The position numbers and the translations under genes are program-made. A stretch of DNA of 64,000 nucleotides from Porticoccus sp950063125 (GTDB taxonomy: Bacteria > Pseudomonadota > Gammaproteobacteria > Pseudomonadales > Porticoccaceae), in the NCBI RefSeq assembly GCF_963973895.1, contig NZ_CAXBBF010000003.1; one strand, 5' to 3'. Positions 1 to 8,347 of the stretch are shown here, in pieces. Below the pieces are notes generated by a model. The model worked only from the letters and a program-made list of their open reading frames with translations, did no database searches and was not told the DNA's origin. Numbering within the stretch: the first letter of the stretch is position 1; every line of letters starts with the position of its first letter.

Positions 1-1
1 G

Positions 2-640
2 ATGTTCTTCGCCTGCTTCTTCGGTGCTCTGTTTTATGTGCGCGTATTGGTGCTGCCCTGGTTGGGCGGTGAGGGCGGTCATGCGAGTAACCAGTTGCTA
101 TGGGAAGGCTTCGAGCCCGCTTGGCCTCTGATGACTACGCCCGATATGGCCGTCAATGGCGAAAATGCAAAATTCATGGGCCCTGAGCAACATATGAGTT
201 TTCCCGGTTGGGCCAACCTGCTGGGGTGGTTGCCACTGTGGAATACGATTGTTCTACTGTCTTCGAGTGTAACTGTACACATTGCTCACACCGCATTGAA
301 AAACAGTAATCGCGCAAAATTCAATTTATGGCTGGGAATTACCGTCCTTCTCGGCGCCATCTTTATTGTGCTTCAGATAGAAGAGTACATTCACGCCTAT
401 CAACATATGGGTCTGACACTGGAGTCTGGTATATACGGAACAACGTTCTTTATGTTGACGGGATTCCACGGTGCTCACGTGACCATGGGGACTATCATGT
501 TGCTGATTATGTTCCTGCGTGGGCTCAAGGGTCACTTTACTCCTGACGACCAGTTTGGATTTGAGGCGGCCTCCTGGTATTGGCACTTTGTTGATGTAGT
601 CTGGGTCGGCTTGTTTCTTTTTGTCTACGTGCTGGCCTAA
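2..640 (+). CDS. ctaE: Cytochrome c oxidase subunit III (5'-truncated by window edge)
   Basis: Subunit III of the aa3-type cytochrome c oxidase, an integral inner-membrane protein of the terminal oxidase. The visible 212 residues cover the C-terminal part of the family (usually about 270-300 aa), so the true start lies left of the window and the first Met here is internal. Family features seen are the helix with HGAHVTMG and the C-terminal block WYWHFVDVVWVGLF. Several hydrophobic helices are present. It is the last gene of the structural oxidase operon and is followed at once by a strong terminator. The assembly genes downstream (SURF1, ctaA, ctaB, SCO1) support the assignment. Confidence 0.95.
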   Translation: MFFACFFGALFYVRVLVLPWLGGEGGHASNQLLWEGFEPAWPLMTTPDMAVNGENAKFMGPEQHMSFPGWANLLGWLPLWNTIVLLSSSVTVHIAHTALKNSNRAKFNLWLGITVLLGAIFIVLQIEEYIHAYQHMGLTLESGIYGTTFFMLTGFHGAHVTMGTIMLLIMFLRGLKGHFTPDDQFGFEAASWYWHFVDVVWVGLFLFVYVLA

Positions 641-665
641 TTCAGTACTTTTCAGATTGCAAAAG

Positions 666-698
666 AAAAGCGGCCAGGGAAACCCTGGCCGCTTTTTT
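666..698. terminator. Bidirectional Rho-independent terminator
   Basis: GCGGCCAGGG and CCCTGGCCGC form a perfect stem around an AAA loop. A-rich sequence lies on the left and six T on the right, so it can stop both ctaE and the convergent DUF2909 gene. Confidence 0.9.
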
Positions 699-719
699 CT
701 AACTCTGTAGAAGAAAAAC

Positions 720-974
720 CTATTGATGCATTTGCGGCGCGACCCGCTCGGGGTGCAGTTGGCGATCCCAGGGGGCTTTGCTGGTGAGTTGGCCGGAATA
801 GATGCCCCAGACAATTGTCCCCACCAATGCAACAGCCAGAAGCACCCGTACGCCGAGAGCATAAAGGGTTCGTTTGCTCGGGTTGCCAACGTCCTTCATC
901 AGAAAAACCAGCGCACTACTCAGGCTGATAAGAACTGCAATGAATAAAAAAACAATGATGGTTTTGAGTAGCAT
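720..974 (-). CDS. DUF2909 twin transmembrane protein
   Basis: An 84-residue protein with two hydrophobic helices (about residues 4-26 and 39-61) separated by a short polar loop (KDVGNPSKR). This is the pattern of the twin-transmembrane DUF2909 family, which is commonly found beside cytochrome c oxidase assembly genes. Its function is unknown; a role in oxidase assembly is inferred only from location. It is read convergently to ctaE, with which it shares a terminator, and divergently from SURF1 with a 40-bp gap. Confidence 0.8.
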   Translation of the reverse strand: MLLKTIIVFLFIAVLISLSSALVFLMKDVGNPSKRTLYALGVRVLLAVALVGTIVWGIYSGQLTSKAPWDRQLHPERVAPQMHQ

Positions 975-1014
975 TAAAGTGACCCCAATATTCAGAGAAT
1001 TTATTTAAACACAG

Positions 1015-1800
1015 ATGTCAGATGAACCGCAGCAGCAAGCTAAAATTTCATTCCAGTGGCAGTGGCAGTGGAACTGGAAAATATTGCTATTCGCTGGCAT
1101 TTTTTTTCCAATCACAATGAGTCTTGCCTTTTGGCAATTGGAACGTGCCGATGAAAAGTACGCGCTACTCGAAACCTATCGACAGAAAAAAATTGCAGCA
1201 CCTGTTTCCATAGCTGAGGCAAAGAGGCTTCCTGATCAGCAGTATGTTCGTGTTCGTCTCGAGGGAGAATATGATAACCGCTCTCCCCTGTTGATAGACA
1301 ATCAGGTCCGCAACGGGCAACCGGGCTATGAAGTCGTCAGCCCATTTGAGTCCTCGCAGGATGAGTGGTTTCTGGTCAACCGGGGTTGGCTGCCGGGCGG
1401 GCTCGATCGCAGTGTTTTGCCCGATGTGGCTGAGGTACCTGGTAATGTCACACTGGTTGGATATCTGTATCGCTCGCCCGGTAAACAGTTGATGCTAGGT
1501 GAAGATAAATGGAGCGAGGGCGACGGACCAAAAATCATTCAGAATGCGGCACCAAAGAAAGTCTCGGAAAAGTTAGCCATTCCTTTTTATGATTACACAC
1601 TGCGGCTCGATGCAGGCATGCCGGGAGCACTTGAAACCGGTTGGCAGGTAGTGAATGTGGTGCCGGCTATGCATACTGGATATGCGGTTCAGTGGTCGGC
1701 ATTATCCATAGCACTGCTCATTCTGACTCTATTTGCCAACTCAAATCTTGGTGCTGTCCTAAAGCATCGAAAGTCCTATACACGTAAAAAAACGGAGTAA
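1015..1800 (+). CDS. SURF1 family cytochrome oxidase assembly protein
   Basis: SURF1 (Shy1-type) factor, which helps insert heme a into oxidase subunit I. The protein has 261 aa, normal for bacterial SURF1, with the expected layout: an N-terminal transmembrane helix (about 22-40) followed by the family motif FWQLERADEK, a large periplasmic domain with NRGWLPGG, and a C-terminal helix (about 222-243). An odd QWQWQWNW run precedes the first helix. Its stop codon overlaps the start of the next gene, so the two are probably translationally coupled. Confidence 0.93.
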   Translation: MSDEPQQQAKISFQWQWQWNWKILLFAGIFFPITMSLAFWQLERADEKYALLETYRQKKIAAPVSIAEAKRLPDQQYVRVRLEGEYDNRSPLLIDNQVRNGQPGYEVVSPFESSQDEWFLVNRGWLPGGLDRSVLPDVAEVPGNVTLVGYLYRSPGKQLMLGEDKWSEGDGPKIIQNAAPKKVSEKLAIPFYDYTLRLDAGMPGALETGWQVVNVVPAMHTGYAVQWSALSIALLILTLFANSNLGAVLKHRKSYTRKKTE

Positions 1801-2429
1801 TGGTAATGACCGAGAATCAGACCAAGCCGGGTTACTGGCCAATATTGATCATGATCGGGGTTTTGTCTGGGGTTATCGTGGCCGGTTTTCTACTGTTTCC
1901 GAAAACACCTGATGAACGCAATAGTTTATTGGGTCGCCTCGGGACAACCAATTTTGGTGAGTTTGTAGTCCCGGCTGTATCCATGACGGATTTGGACCTG
2001 AAGAAGGGGGATGGTAAGCCCTGGGTATTTTCCGAGCAAAAAATAAAATGGCGCCTGATTATTCCTGGTGCTGGAAAATGCATTGATGAATGTCGTGAGC
2101 TACTTCATATCACCAGGCAGGTCCATATCAGTCTGGGAAAATACAGTCGCCGTTTCGAGCGGATCTACATCGCGTTGGATGATGAAATTGATTCGGAAAC
2201 AGAGCGTTATATGGAGGAACACCCCTATCTGACTATTGTTCATGGCAAGCAGGACGAGCTGGAATTATTATTGAAAGCCACCAATGCACCACTGTTCACG
2301 GAGGGCGAACCTCTAAGGGCCTACTTGGTGGACCAGGAGGGCTTGATCATGATGTCATACACCTTGGCCAATGCTGGTAAGGAGTTGATCGAGGATATAG
2401 AGCACCTGATGAAATACTCGCCCGGCTGA
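1800..2429 (+). CDS. SCO-like membrane-anchored protein with CxxxC, oxidase cluster
   Basis: A 209-residue protein with one N-terminal helix (about 13-33) and a soluble domain. It matches the position of an uncharacterised gene found between SURF1 and ctaA in related bacteria. The soluble part has a SCO/thioredoxin-like outline: LIIPGAGKCIDECREL places a CxxxC pair (C94, C98) where SCO proteins have CPxxC. The distal copper-binding His of SCO is not evident. It may act as a thiol reductase or chaperone in CuA assembly; that is inference. The start ATG at 1800 overlaps the SURF1 stop, and an in-frame ATG at 1806 is an alternative. Confidence 0.7.
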   Translation: MVMTENQTKPGYWPILIMIGVLSGVIVAGFLLFPKTPDERNSLLGRLGTTNFGEFVVPAVSMTDLDLKKGDGKPWVFSEQKIKWRLIIPGAGKCIDECRELLHITRQVHISLGKYSRRFERIYIALDDEIDSETERYMEEHPYLTIVHGKQDELELLLKATNAPLFTEGEPLRAYLVDQEGLIMMSYTLANAGKELIEDIEHLMKYSPG

Positions 2430-2521
2430 AAGCATTTGCCAGATTAGAGAACGTTGCCAGCTCCCCACTAAAGTCATGGTGTTTTGGTGAAGTAAATAAA
2501 CCACGTCGTGAACTGTGATTG

Positions 2522-3553
2522 ATGTCTGTATATTCCCCTAAACAACGCCAGGCCGGGTTCGGATTGGCTGTAGCCGCCACTGTCCTGTCGGTGGTCGTTT
2601 TGCTGCTCGGTGTTTTTACCCGCCTGACAGATGCTGGGTTGAGTTGTCCCGACTGGCCGGGCTGTTATGGCAATTTTTCGTGGCTGAGCAATGCTGATGC
2701 CATTGCGCGTGCTGAACGCCTTTATCCCGATAATCTTATCGAACACCAGAAAACCATGGTCGATATGGCTCACCGGTATGCAGCGGGTGTACTGGGTTTG
2801 TTGGCAATTGCTCTGGCTGTTATCTCCTGGTTGCGCAGGGAGGATGAAGGCTACCCATTTCGTCTGCCAACATTTATTTTGTTCCTGGTAGTCTGGCAGA
2901 GCCTGTTTGGTATGTGGTCTGTCACATTAAAATTGTGGCCACAAATTGTGACGCTTCATCTGCTCACTGGCATGGTGACTTGTTCGCTGTTATGGTTACT
3001 CACCCTCCGCCTGAGTGGTCGCGAGTGGCGACTTTCTCCGGAAGTAATGGATCGGTTGGGCAGCGTTAAATCCTGGTTGCTGGCGGTGGTAGCCGTAACC
3101 CTGTTACAGATTTTTCTGGGGGGATGGACAAGCGCCAACTATGCTGCTTTTGCCTGTGTCGAGTTTCCCACTTGTCAGGGTGAGTGGTGGCCTGACATGG
3201 ACTTCAAAAACGGTTTTAACCTAATGCAAACGATCGGACCCAATTACTTGGGCGGGAAGCTGGAAAGTGAAGCTCGAGTAGCCATTCATGTCATACATCG
3301 CCTGGGTGGTTTGATCCTTGGATTGTTGATGATTGGTTTTGCTGTGCGACTGTTCACAATTAAAAGTACTCGGTTTCACTGCATGGGGCTGATAACACTG
3401 GCAGTTTTGACCGTGCAGATTACTCTCGGGGTCAGTAATATTTTTCTGATGTCACCACTGCTTATGGCATTGATGCATCACTTGGCAAGTGTCCTGTTAC
3501 TGCTGGTATTGGTCACGATCGCTGCCAGAACCTGGACAGCCAGGCTGGAATGA
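2522..3553 (+). CDS. ctaA: Heme A synthase (COX15/CtaA)
   Basis: Converts heme O to heme A for the aa3 oxidase, in the inner membrane. The protein has 343 aa with about eight helices. Conserved heme-binding histidines are seen in EHQKTMVDMAHR, TLHLLTGM, IHVIHRLGG and LMHHLASV. Two periplasmic Cys pairs are present (SCPDWPGC, residues 42-48, and CVEFPTC). I start it at ATG 2522 rather than at the TTG directly before it. It is followed 18 bp later by ctaB, its biosynthetic partner. Confidence 0.95.
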   Translation: MSVYSPKQRQAGFGLAVAATVLSVVVLLLGVFTRLTDAGLSCPDWPGCYGNFSWLSNADAIARAERLYPDNLIEHQKTMVDMAHRYAAGVLGLLAIALAVISWLRREDEGYPFRLPTFILFLVVWQSLFGMWSVTLKLWPQIVTLHLLTGMVTCSLLWLLTLRLSGREWRLSPEVMDRLGSVKSWLLAVVAVTLLQIFLGGWTSANYAAFACVEFPTCQGEWWPDMDFKNGFNLMQTIGPNYLGGKLESEARVAIHVIHRLGGLILGLLMIGFAVRLFTIKSTRFHCMGLITLAVLTVQITLGVSNIFLMSPLLMALMHHLASVLLLLVLVTIAARTWTARLE

Positions 3554-3571
3554 CAGATACGGGAGTTTTAA

Positions 3572-4483
3572 ATGATCAATGAATCAGGGGTCGAGATGGA
3601 AAAAGCGGTCTGGCGCGACTATCTGGAGCTCACAAAACCCAACGTAGTGGCATTGATGATCCTCACTACAGTGATTGGTATGTTCCTCTCGGTGCCTGGT
3701 ATGGTGCCAGTCAATGTGCTGATTTTAGGTAATCTCGGAATTGCTCTCTGCGCCGGGGCTGCCGCCGTGGTTAACCATGTTGTGGATCGCCAAATCGATA
3801 CCAAAATGGCCAGGACGGTCAATCGTCCGGTGGCAAAGGGTCGTGTCGAACCAGTCCAGGCTATGGTATTTGCCACTGTGCTCGGCCTGCTGGGCATGGC
3901 TATCCTGTTGGTCTACATCAACCCGCTCACTGCCTGGCTGACTCTGGCATCGCTGGTGGGCTATGCCGGTGTCTACACTCTGTTCCTGAAACGCGCCACA
4001 CCTCAGAATATTGTAATAGGTGGTTTGGCGGGTGCTGCTCCCCCGCTGCTGGGCTGGACGGCGGTGACGGGCGAGATCCACGGACATGCACTGCTGCTGG
4101 TGCTGATTATTTTTGCCTGGACACCACCGCATTTCTGGGCGCTGGCAATACACCGTAAGGACGAATACGCCAAGGCGGATATTCCAATGCTGCCGGTTAC
4201 CCACGGTGAAAAATACACCAAGCTGCATATTCTCCTGTACACCCTGATGTTGCTGGTAATTAGCGTACTTCCCTTTGTGACCGGCATGAGCGGTTGGCTT
4301 TATCTACTGGGTGCATTGGCGCTCGGGGTCGGGTTCATTTATTGGGCGATTGTCATGATGGTCGGCAAAAAAGCCAATGCGGGAATGGATACTTTTAAGT
4401 ACTCGATCATCTACCTGATGGCGCTGTTTGTGATCATGTTACTTGATCACTATCTGATTACGGTCCCCGCATTCTTTCCCTAG
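3572..4483 (+). CDS. ctaB: Protoheme IX farnesyltransferase (heme O synthase)
   Basis: UbiA-superfamily prenyltransferase that adds a farnesyl group to heme B, giving heme O. The 303-aa protein is polytopic. The Mg-diphosphate binding motif NHVVDRQIDTKM (N68, D72, D76) followed by RTVNRPVAKG is diagnostic, and YAKADIPMLPV is the second family motif. GGGAG about 6 nt upstream supports ATG 3572; ATG 3596 is a weaker alternative. It forms an operon with ctaA and the SCO gene. Confidence 0.96.
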   Translation: MINESGVEMEKAVWRDYLELTKPNVVALMILTTVIGMFLSVPGMVPVNVLILGNLGIALCAGAAAVVNHVVDRQIDTKMARTVNRPVAKGRVEPVQAMVFATVLGLLGMAILLVYINPLTAWLTLASLVGYAGVYTLFLKRATPQNIVIGGLAGAAPPLLGWTAVTGEIHGHALLLVLIIFAWTPPHFWALAIHRKDEYAKADIPMLPVTHGEKYTKLHILLYTLMLLVISVLPFVTGMSGWLYLLGALALGVGFIYWAIVMMVGKKANAGMDTFKYSIIYLMALFVIMLLDHYLITVPAFFP

Positions 4484-4558
4484 CAAGGGATTTTGAGTAG
4501 TTATATCCAAAAAAGTGAGATATCCAACGTGTTAATCTGGCAAAAAAATAGGGGCAGT

Positions 4559-5185
4559 GTGAAGCTGACAGTCACGATACTGGTGGTTTTTATTGCGCTG
4601 GTGGTCACTGGCTTTGTCTTCAAACTGAATCAGCCTCGTGTCCTTAGTCAACAGGAACTACAGGCCAATGGTGCCGTTTTGCTGGATACACCCCGCCAGT
4701 TCAGCGAATTTCAGTTAACCGACCATCGGGGCGAAGTATTCGACAAAAACAGTTTGAAAGGAAAGTGGTCACTGCTGTTTTTCGGATTCACCCACTGTCC
4801 CGATATCTGTCCCACTGCTATGGCTTCGGCTGCCAGAATGTACGCCGGCCTCGAACCCGACGAGCAGGAAAAACTCCAGATCGTGCTGATTTCGCTGGAT
4901 CCAGAAAGGGATACCACGGATAAACTTGCTGAATATGTGCCCTATTTCAACCCGGAATTTGTTGGTGCCACCGGCGACAAATATGTGTTGCTCAAGCTGG
5001 CCACCGAGCTGAACGTCGCCTTTACGAAAGTTGAGTTGGAAGGTGGTGATTATACCATAGATCACAGCGGTAACATGGTGCTCGTTAATCCCTATGGAGA
5101 CTACCACGGTTTCCTCAAGCCACCCTTTGAAGAAGAACAGATGCGCCTGACTTTGCGCTCGATTATTGCTTCATTTCGACATTAA
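4559..5185 (+). CDS. SCO1/SenC copper chaperone for cytochrome oxidase
   Basis: Membrane-anchored thioredoxin-fold protein that delivers copper to the CuA site of oxidase subunit II. Seen are an N-terminal helix, the copper-binding motif GFTHCPDICPTAM, DPERDT, and the distal ligand His in TIDHSG. The C-terminal block DYHGFLKPPF is also typical. Start choice: GTG 4559 has AGGGG 4 nt upstream and places the membrane helix at the very N-terminus, as is usual. An upstream in-frame TTG at 4493 would add 22 residues, but its AGGGA lies only 2 nt away. Last gene of the oxidase assembly run. Confidence 0.92.
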   Translation: MKLTVTILVVFIALVVTGFVFKLNQPRVLSQQELQANGAVLLDTPRQFSEFQLTDHRGEVFDKNSLKGKWSLLFFGFTHCPDICPTAMASAARMYAGLEPDEQEKLQIVLISLDPERDTTDKLAEYVPYFNPEFVGATGDKYVLLKLATELNVAFTKVELEGGDYTIDHSGNMVLVNPYGDYHGFLKPPFEEEQMRLTLRSIIASFRH

Positions 5186-5214
5186 CGCCGCTATTTGATA
5201 GGTCCTCACGGAGC

Positions 5215-5994
5215 TCACTGCTTTTTAATCAATGAGAGCAAAAACAGTCCTCCGGCACAGAGTACGATCGATGGCCCGGCTGGCGTGTCCAGAAACCAGG
5301 AGCTTGATAACCCGCAAATGACGGCGATACAGCCCAAGAGACTGGCCAGCAATGCCATCTGCTCCGGGGTCCGCGCGAAGCGTCTCGCCGTGGCGGCGGG
5401 TATAACCAGTAGCGATGTGATCAACAGGATTCCGACGACTTTCATCGCAATGGCAATTTCCAGGGCAATTATCAACATAAAAGCCGACCGCACAGCCGTT
5501 ACCGGTATTCCCTCCACCCTGGCCAGTTCTTCATGGATGGTGATCGACAGGAGCGGTCTCCAGAGTAGTACCATCAATAAAATCGATGCGGTACCAATAC
5601 TGTAGATAATCACAATATCTTGCGCTGTAACGGTTAATAAATCGCCAAACAATAGGCTGAGCAAATCCACTTTGACAGATGGCATCAGCGAGATTGCCAC
5701 CAGACCAATGGCCAGTGAGGTATGTGAAAGAATTCCCAGCAGGGTGTCTGAGGCAAGATTTTGCTGTTGTTGCAATACCACCAGGATTAGCGCCAGTACC
5801 AAGCAGACAATGACCACCGAGAGGGTTGGGTGAATTGACATCAACAGGGCCAGTGCCACCCCCAGCAGGGAAGAGTGAGCCAGGGTATCGCCAAAATAGG
5901 CCATGCGCCGCCAGACAATAAAGGCACCCAGCGGTCCGGTGACCAGGGCAACCCCCAGCCCTGCCAGCAGGGCGTAAAGTAAAACATCAATCAT
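5215..5994 (-). CDS. znuB: Zinc ABC transporter permease ZnuB
   Basis: Inner-membrane permease of the ZnuABC high-affinity zinc importer, ABC-3 family. It has 259 aa and is highly hydrophobic. FIVWRRMAYFGDTLAHSSLL near the N-terminus is a family signature. The start is ATG 5994 because GGAGG sits 8 nt before it and the residues upstream in frame are polar and translate the znuC tail. It overlaps znuC by 8 nt, suggesting translational coupling in a zur-znuC-znuB operon. Confidence 0.94.
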   Translation of the reverse strand: MIDVLLYALLAGLGVALVTGPLGAFIVWRRMAYFGDTLAHSSLLGVALALLMSIHPTLSVVIVCLVLALILVVLQQQQNLASDTLLGILSHTSLAIGLVAISLMPSVKVDLLSLLFGDLLTVTAQDIVIIYSIGTASILLMVLLWRPLLSITIHEELARVEGIPVTAVRSAFMLIIALEIAIAMKVVGILLITSLLVIPAATARRFARTPEQMALLASLLGCIAVICGLSSSWFLDTPAGPSIVLCAGGLFLLSLIKKQ

Positions 5995-6745
5995 GGTGGC
6001 CACCTCCGGAATGGCCATTGCGGCTGTTATCTTCCGAGTCATGACTGTGATCGTGGTGGTGCGTGTAGGGTGCGGTCCTGCTGCCGAAAAGCTCAATAAA
6101 AGCCGGGTTTGTACTGACCTGGTCGGGGTGGCCATGACAGCAGACATGCTGGTTGAGGCAGATAACTTCGTCCGTGGCCGACATCACCAGATGCAGATCG
6201 TGGGAGACCATCAGCACGCCGCAGTCCAGTCGATCCCGGAGTTGCCCGATCAGGCGATAAAGGCCTTCCTGGCCGATCACGTCAACACCCTGAACCGGTT
6301 CATCGAGTACCAGTAAATTGGGTTTTCGCAGAATAGCCCGGGCCAGCAGAGCCCGCTGCATTTCGCCGCCGGAGAGGGATTGCAAGGGCATATCAATCAA
6401 CTTCTCAATGCCAACTTCGGCCAGTGCATTGAGGCACAGCGGTAAGCTGGGTTCTGCCAGCGACAGAAAACGCCGCAGTGTAAGGGGCAGTGTCGGGTCG
6501 ATATGTAATTTTTGTGGCATGTACCCGACACGCAGGTCAGGGGCCCGGGTCACTGTACCAGTATCCGGTTTGAGTAAACTGAGTACAATTTTTACCAGGG
6601 TGGTTTTGCCGGCCCCGTTCGGTCCAATCAGTGTAATAATCTGCCCCGTTTTGATGGTCAGGCTGACGTCCGATAAAACACGGTTGCCCTGAAAGGCATG
6701 TCCGATGGCGCTGAGTTCGATCAGTGGCGCCTTCACAATTGGCAC
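5987..6745 (-). CDS. znuC: Zinc ABC transporter ATP-binding protein ZnuC
   Basis: Cytoplasmic ATPase of the zinc importer. It has 252 aa with Walker A GPNGAGKTT (41-49), ABC signature LSGGEMQR (124-131) and Walker B LLVLDEP followed by the D-loop region. The C-terminus (about 228-252) is rich in histidine (HHHDHSHD, GGGHHD), a common feature of zinc proteins that could bind or sense Zn. It overlaps zur by 13 nt and znuB by 8 nt. Confidence 0.95.
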   Translation of the reverse strand: MPIVKAPLIELSAIGHAFQGNRVLSDVSLTIKTGQIITLIGPNGAGKTTLVKIVLSLLKPDTGTVTRAPDLRVGYMPQKLHIDPTLPLTLRRFLSLAEPSLPLCLNALAEVGIEKLIDMPLQSLSGGEMQRALLARAILRKPNLLVLDEPVQGVDVIGQEGLYRLIGQLRDRLDCGVLMVSHDLHLVMSATDEVICLNQHVCCHGHPDQVSTNPAFIELFGSRTAPYTHHHDHSHDSEDNSRNGHSGGGHHD

Positions 6746-7221
6746 TCCGGGCAGATACCGACAATTTCAATCACTTTGGATTTCACCTGAAAGTTTGCCC
6801 GCCCGGCGGCATGTTTGACGGCATGATCCACCTGGTCGTCGCTGCACTCTGCAGTTGAACCGCATTGTCCACAGATGAGAAAAAAATCACTGTGGTAATT
6901 ACCGGGAAAGGGGCAACCTATGTAGGCGTTCAGGGACGAGAGGCGATGAATCAGGCCCTGGTCCAGCAGGAACTGAATCGCCCGGTAAACCGTAGGCGGC
7001 AAAATACGATGAGCAGACATTTCTGATTGCGACATGAGGTCGACTATTTCATAGGCGCCGAGTGGGCGGTGACTGGCCCATATGGTTTTCAGAACCGTTT
7101 CACGTATCGGCGTGAGCCGGGCTTTTCTGGCATCACAAAGCTCCTTGGCACGGCACAGTGCTGCATTGATACAGCGCTTGTGGTCATGGCGGTGATAAGC
7201 GATTCGGGAGTTGGTCAGCAT
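6733..7221 (-). CDS. zur: Zinc uptake regulator Zur (Fur family)
   Basis: Fur-family repressor that senses Zn(II) and represses znu genes. It has 162 aa: an N-terminal winged helix (about 20-95, with RLTPIRETVLKTIW and LPPTVYRAIQFLLDQGL) and a C-terminal dimerisation/metal domain. Structural zinc cysteines are present as CGQC (117, 120) and CPEC (157, 160). A divergent gap of about 200 bp separates it from znuA. It is the first gene of zur-znuC-znuB, so autoregulation is likely. Confidence 0.92.
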   Translation of the reverse strand: MLTNSRIAYHRHDHKRCINAALCRAKELCDARKARLTPIRETVLKTIWASHRPLGAYEIVDLMSQSEMSAHRILPPTVYRAIQFLLDQGLIHRLSSLNAYIGCPFPGNYHSDFFLICGQCGSTAECSDDQVDHAVKHAAGRANFQVKSKVIEIVGICPECQL

Positions 7222-7238
7222 TTCTAGTCTCTTCAGAA

Positions 7239-7259
7239 AAAATGTTACTTTGTATCGTT
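7239..7259. promoter_or_regulatory. Candidate Zur operator between zur and znuA
   Basis: AATGTTACTTTGTATCGTT is an imperfect dyad resembling the gammaproteobacterial Zur box (GTTATA-n-TATAAC type). A related GTATCAAT block lies in reverse orientation around 7301-7311. The match is partial; the call rests mainly on position in the divergent promoter. Confidence 0.3.
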
Positions 7260-7430
7260 TATTCTGTAGTTGAGAATACAGTTCAACTCAAATAGGTAAT
7301 ATTGATACATTATTGCATTTATATTTGGTTGCCACGGTATGAACCATTTATGGCTCTAGAGCCTGGCAGCCAGTATACTTTCAGGGCCTGTAGTTGAATC
7401 TCCATTGATGAAACAATATAGCAATACATA

Positions 7431-8342
7431 ATGAAAAAGAAGACATATACACATGGGATCGCCCTGTTGATTGCTGGCGCAATGCTGGCAAACAGGATCA
7501 TTGCAGATGAAGTCCCAGAAGTGATCGCTTCCATCAAGCCCCTCGCTGCCATAGCTGAGGCAATTGCTGGTGAAAGCGTTGTGGTCAAAGTGTTATTACC
7601 GGCAAATATCTCACCCCACGACTACTCACTGAAATTTTCCGATCTTCGTGCACTAAGGTCTGCCAAGCTGATCATTTGGATTGGTCCACACTTTGAGTCT
7701 GTGTTACAGAAACCCCTGGCACAACGGTCTGACTCGCAGTTACAGATTGCCGAATTAAACGGGCTGATTTGGCCACCGGAACACACTGAAAAAACCCCGG
7801 AGCACTCACACGGACATGCGCATGATGGTCTCACACGGGATTTACATGTCTGGCTCAATCCGATTAACGGAATCGTGATTGCCCGGGCGATTGCAGCGGA
7901 GCTGACCAGGAAATACCCTGCCAAACAGGCCATTTTTGATCAGAATCTCGAGGCGTTTACCGAGGTGGTTACTCAACTGGACTCAGTGAGCAGGCAGCGG
8001 CTTGCGGGTTTGCGCGAACGCGGTTTTATCGTCATGCATGATGGCTATAGTCATTTTGTCGCTCATTACGGACTGACGCAGTTGGCTATGATGCAGCTGT
8101 CCAGCGGGGTAACACAAGGCATCCGCCACTATGGGCAAATGTTGGCGCTGGGGCAGCAAGTAGGCTGTGTCTTCAGCGAGCCGCAACTGGACAGTAAGGC
8201 CGCCCACCAGTTGGCACAGCAACTGGGGGCAAAAAGTGCCGAGCTCGACCCCCTGGGTATCCACCTGGATTCAGTAAAGGGGGGTTATCCAGTGCTGATA
8301 GAGGGTGTTGTGGACGCGTTTGTCAGTTGCCTGAGCGAATAG
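7431..8342 (+). CDS. znuA: Zinc ABC transporter substrate-binding protein ZnuA
   Basis: Periplasmic zinc-binding protein that feeds ZnuBC. It has 303 aa with an N-terminal signal peptide (about 1-25, ending near the IIADE junction). Zn ligands of the cluster A-I fold are visible: H63 (SPHDYSLK), H139 after the loop (DLHVWLNP) and the His in VMHDGYSHFVAHYGL. A histidine-rich mobile loop, HTEKTPEHSHGHAHDG, lies at about 118-132 as in ZnuA. It is read divergently from zur and convergently with the next gene. Confidence 0.94.
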   Translation: MKKKTYTHGIALLIAGAMLANRIIADEVPEVIASIKPLAAIAEAIAGESVVVKVLLPANISPHDYSLKFSDLRALRSAKLIIWIGPHFESVLQKPLAQRSDSQLQIAELNGLIWPPEHTEKTPEHSHGHAHDGLTRDLHVWLNPINGIVIARAIAAELTRKYPAKQAIFDQNLEAFTEVVTQLDSVSRQRLAGLRERGFIVMHDGYSHFVAHYGLTQLAMMQLSSGVTQGIRHYGQMLALGQQVGCVFSEPQLDSKAAHQLAQQLGAKSAELDPLGIHLDSVKGGYPVLIEGVVDAFVSCLSE

Positions 8343-8347
8343 TGCGG

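Noticed and set aside
5195..5605. 136-codon open frame on the plus strand
   Set aside because: Lies opposite znuB, with no family features or ribosome site.
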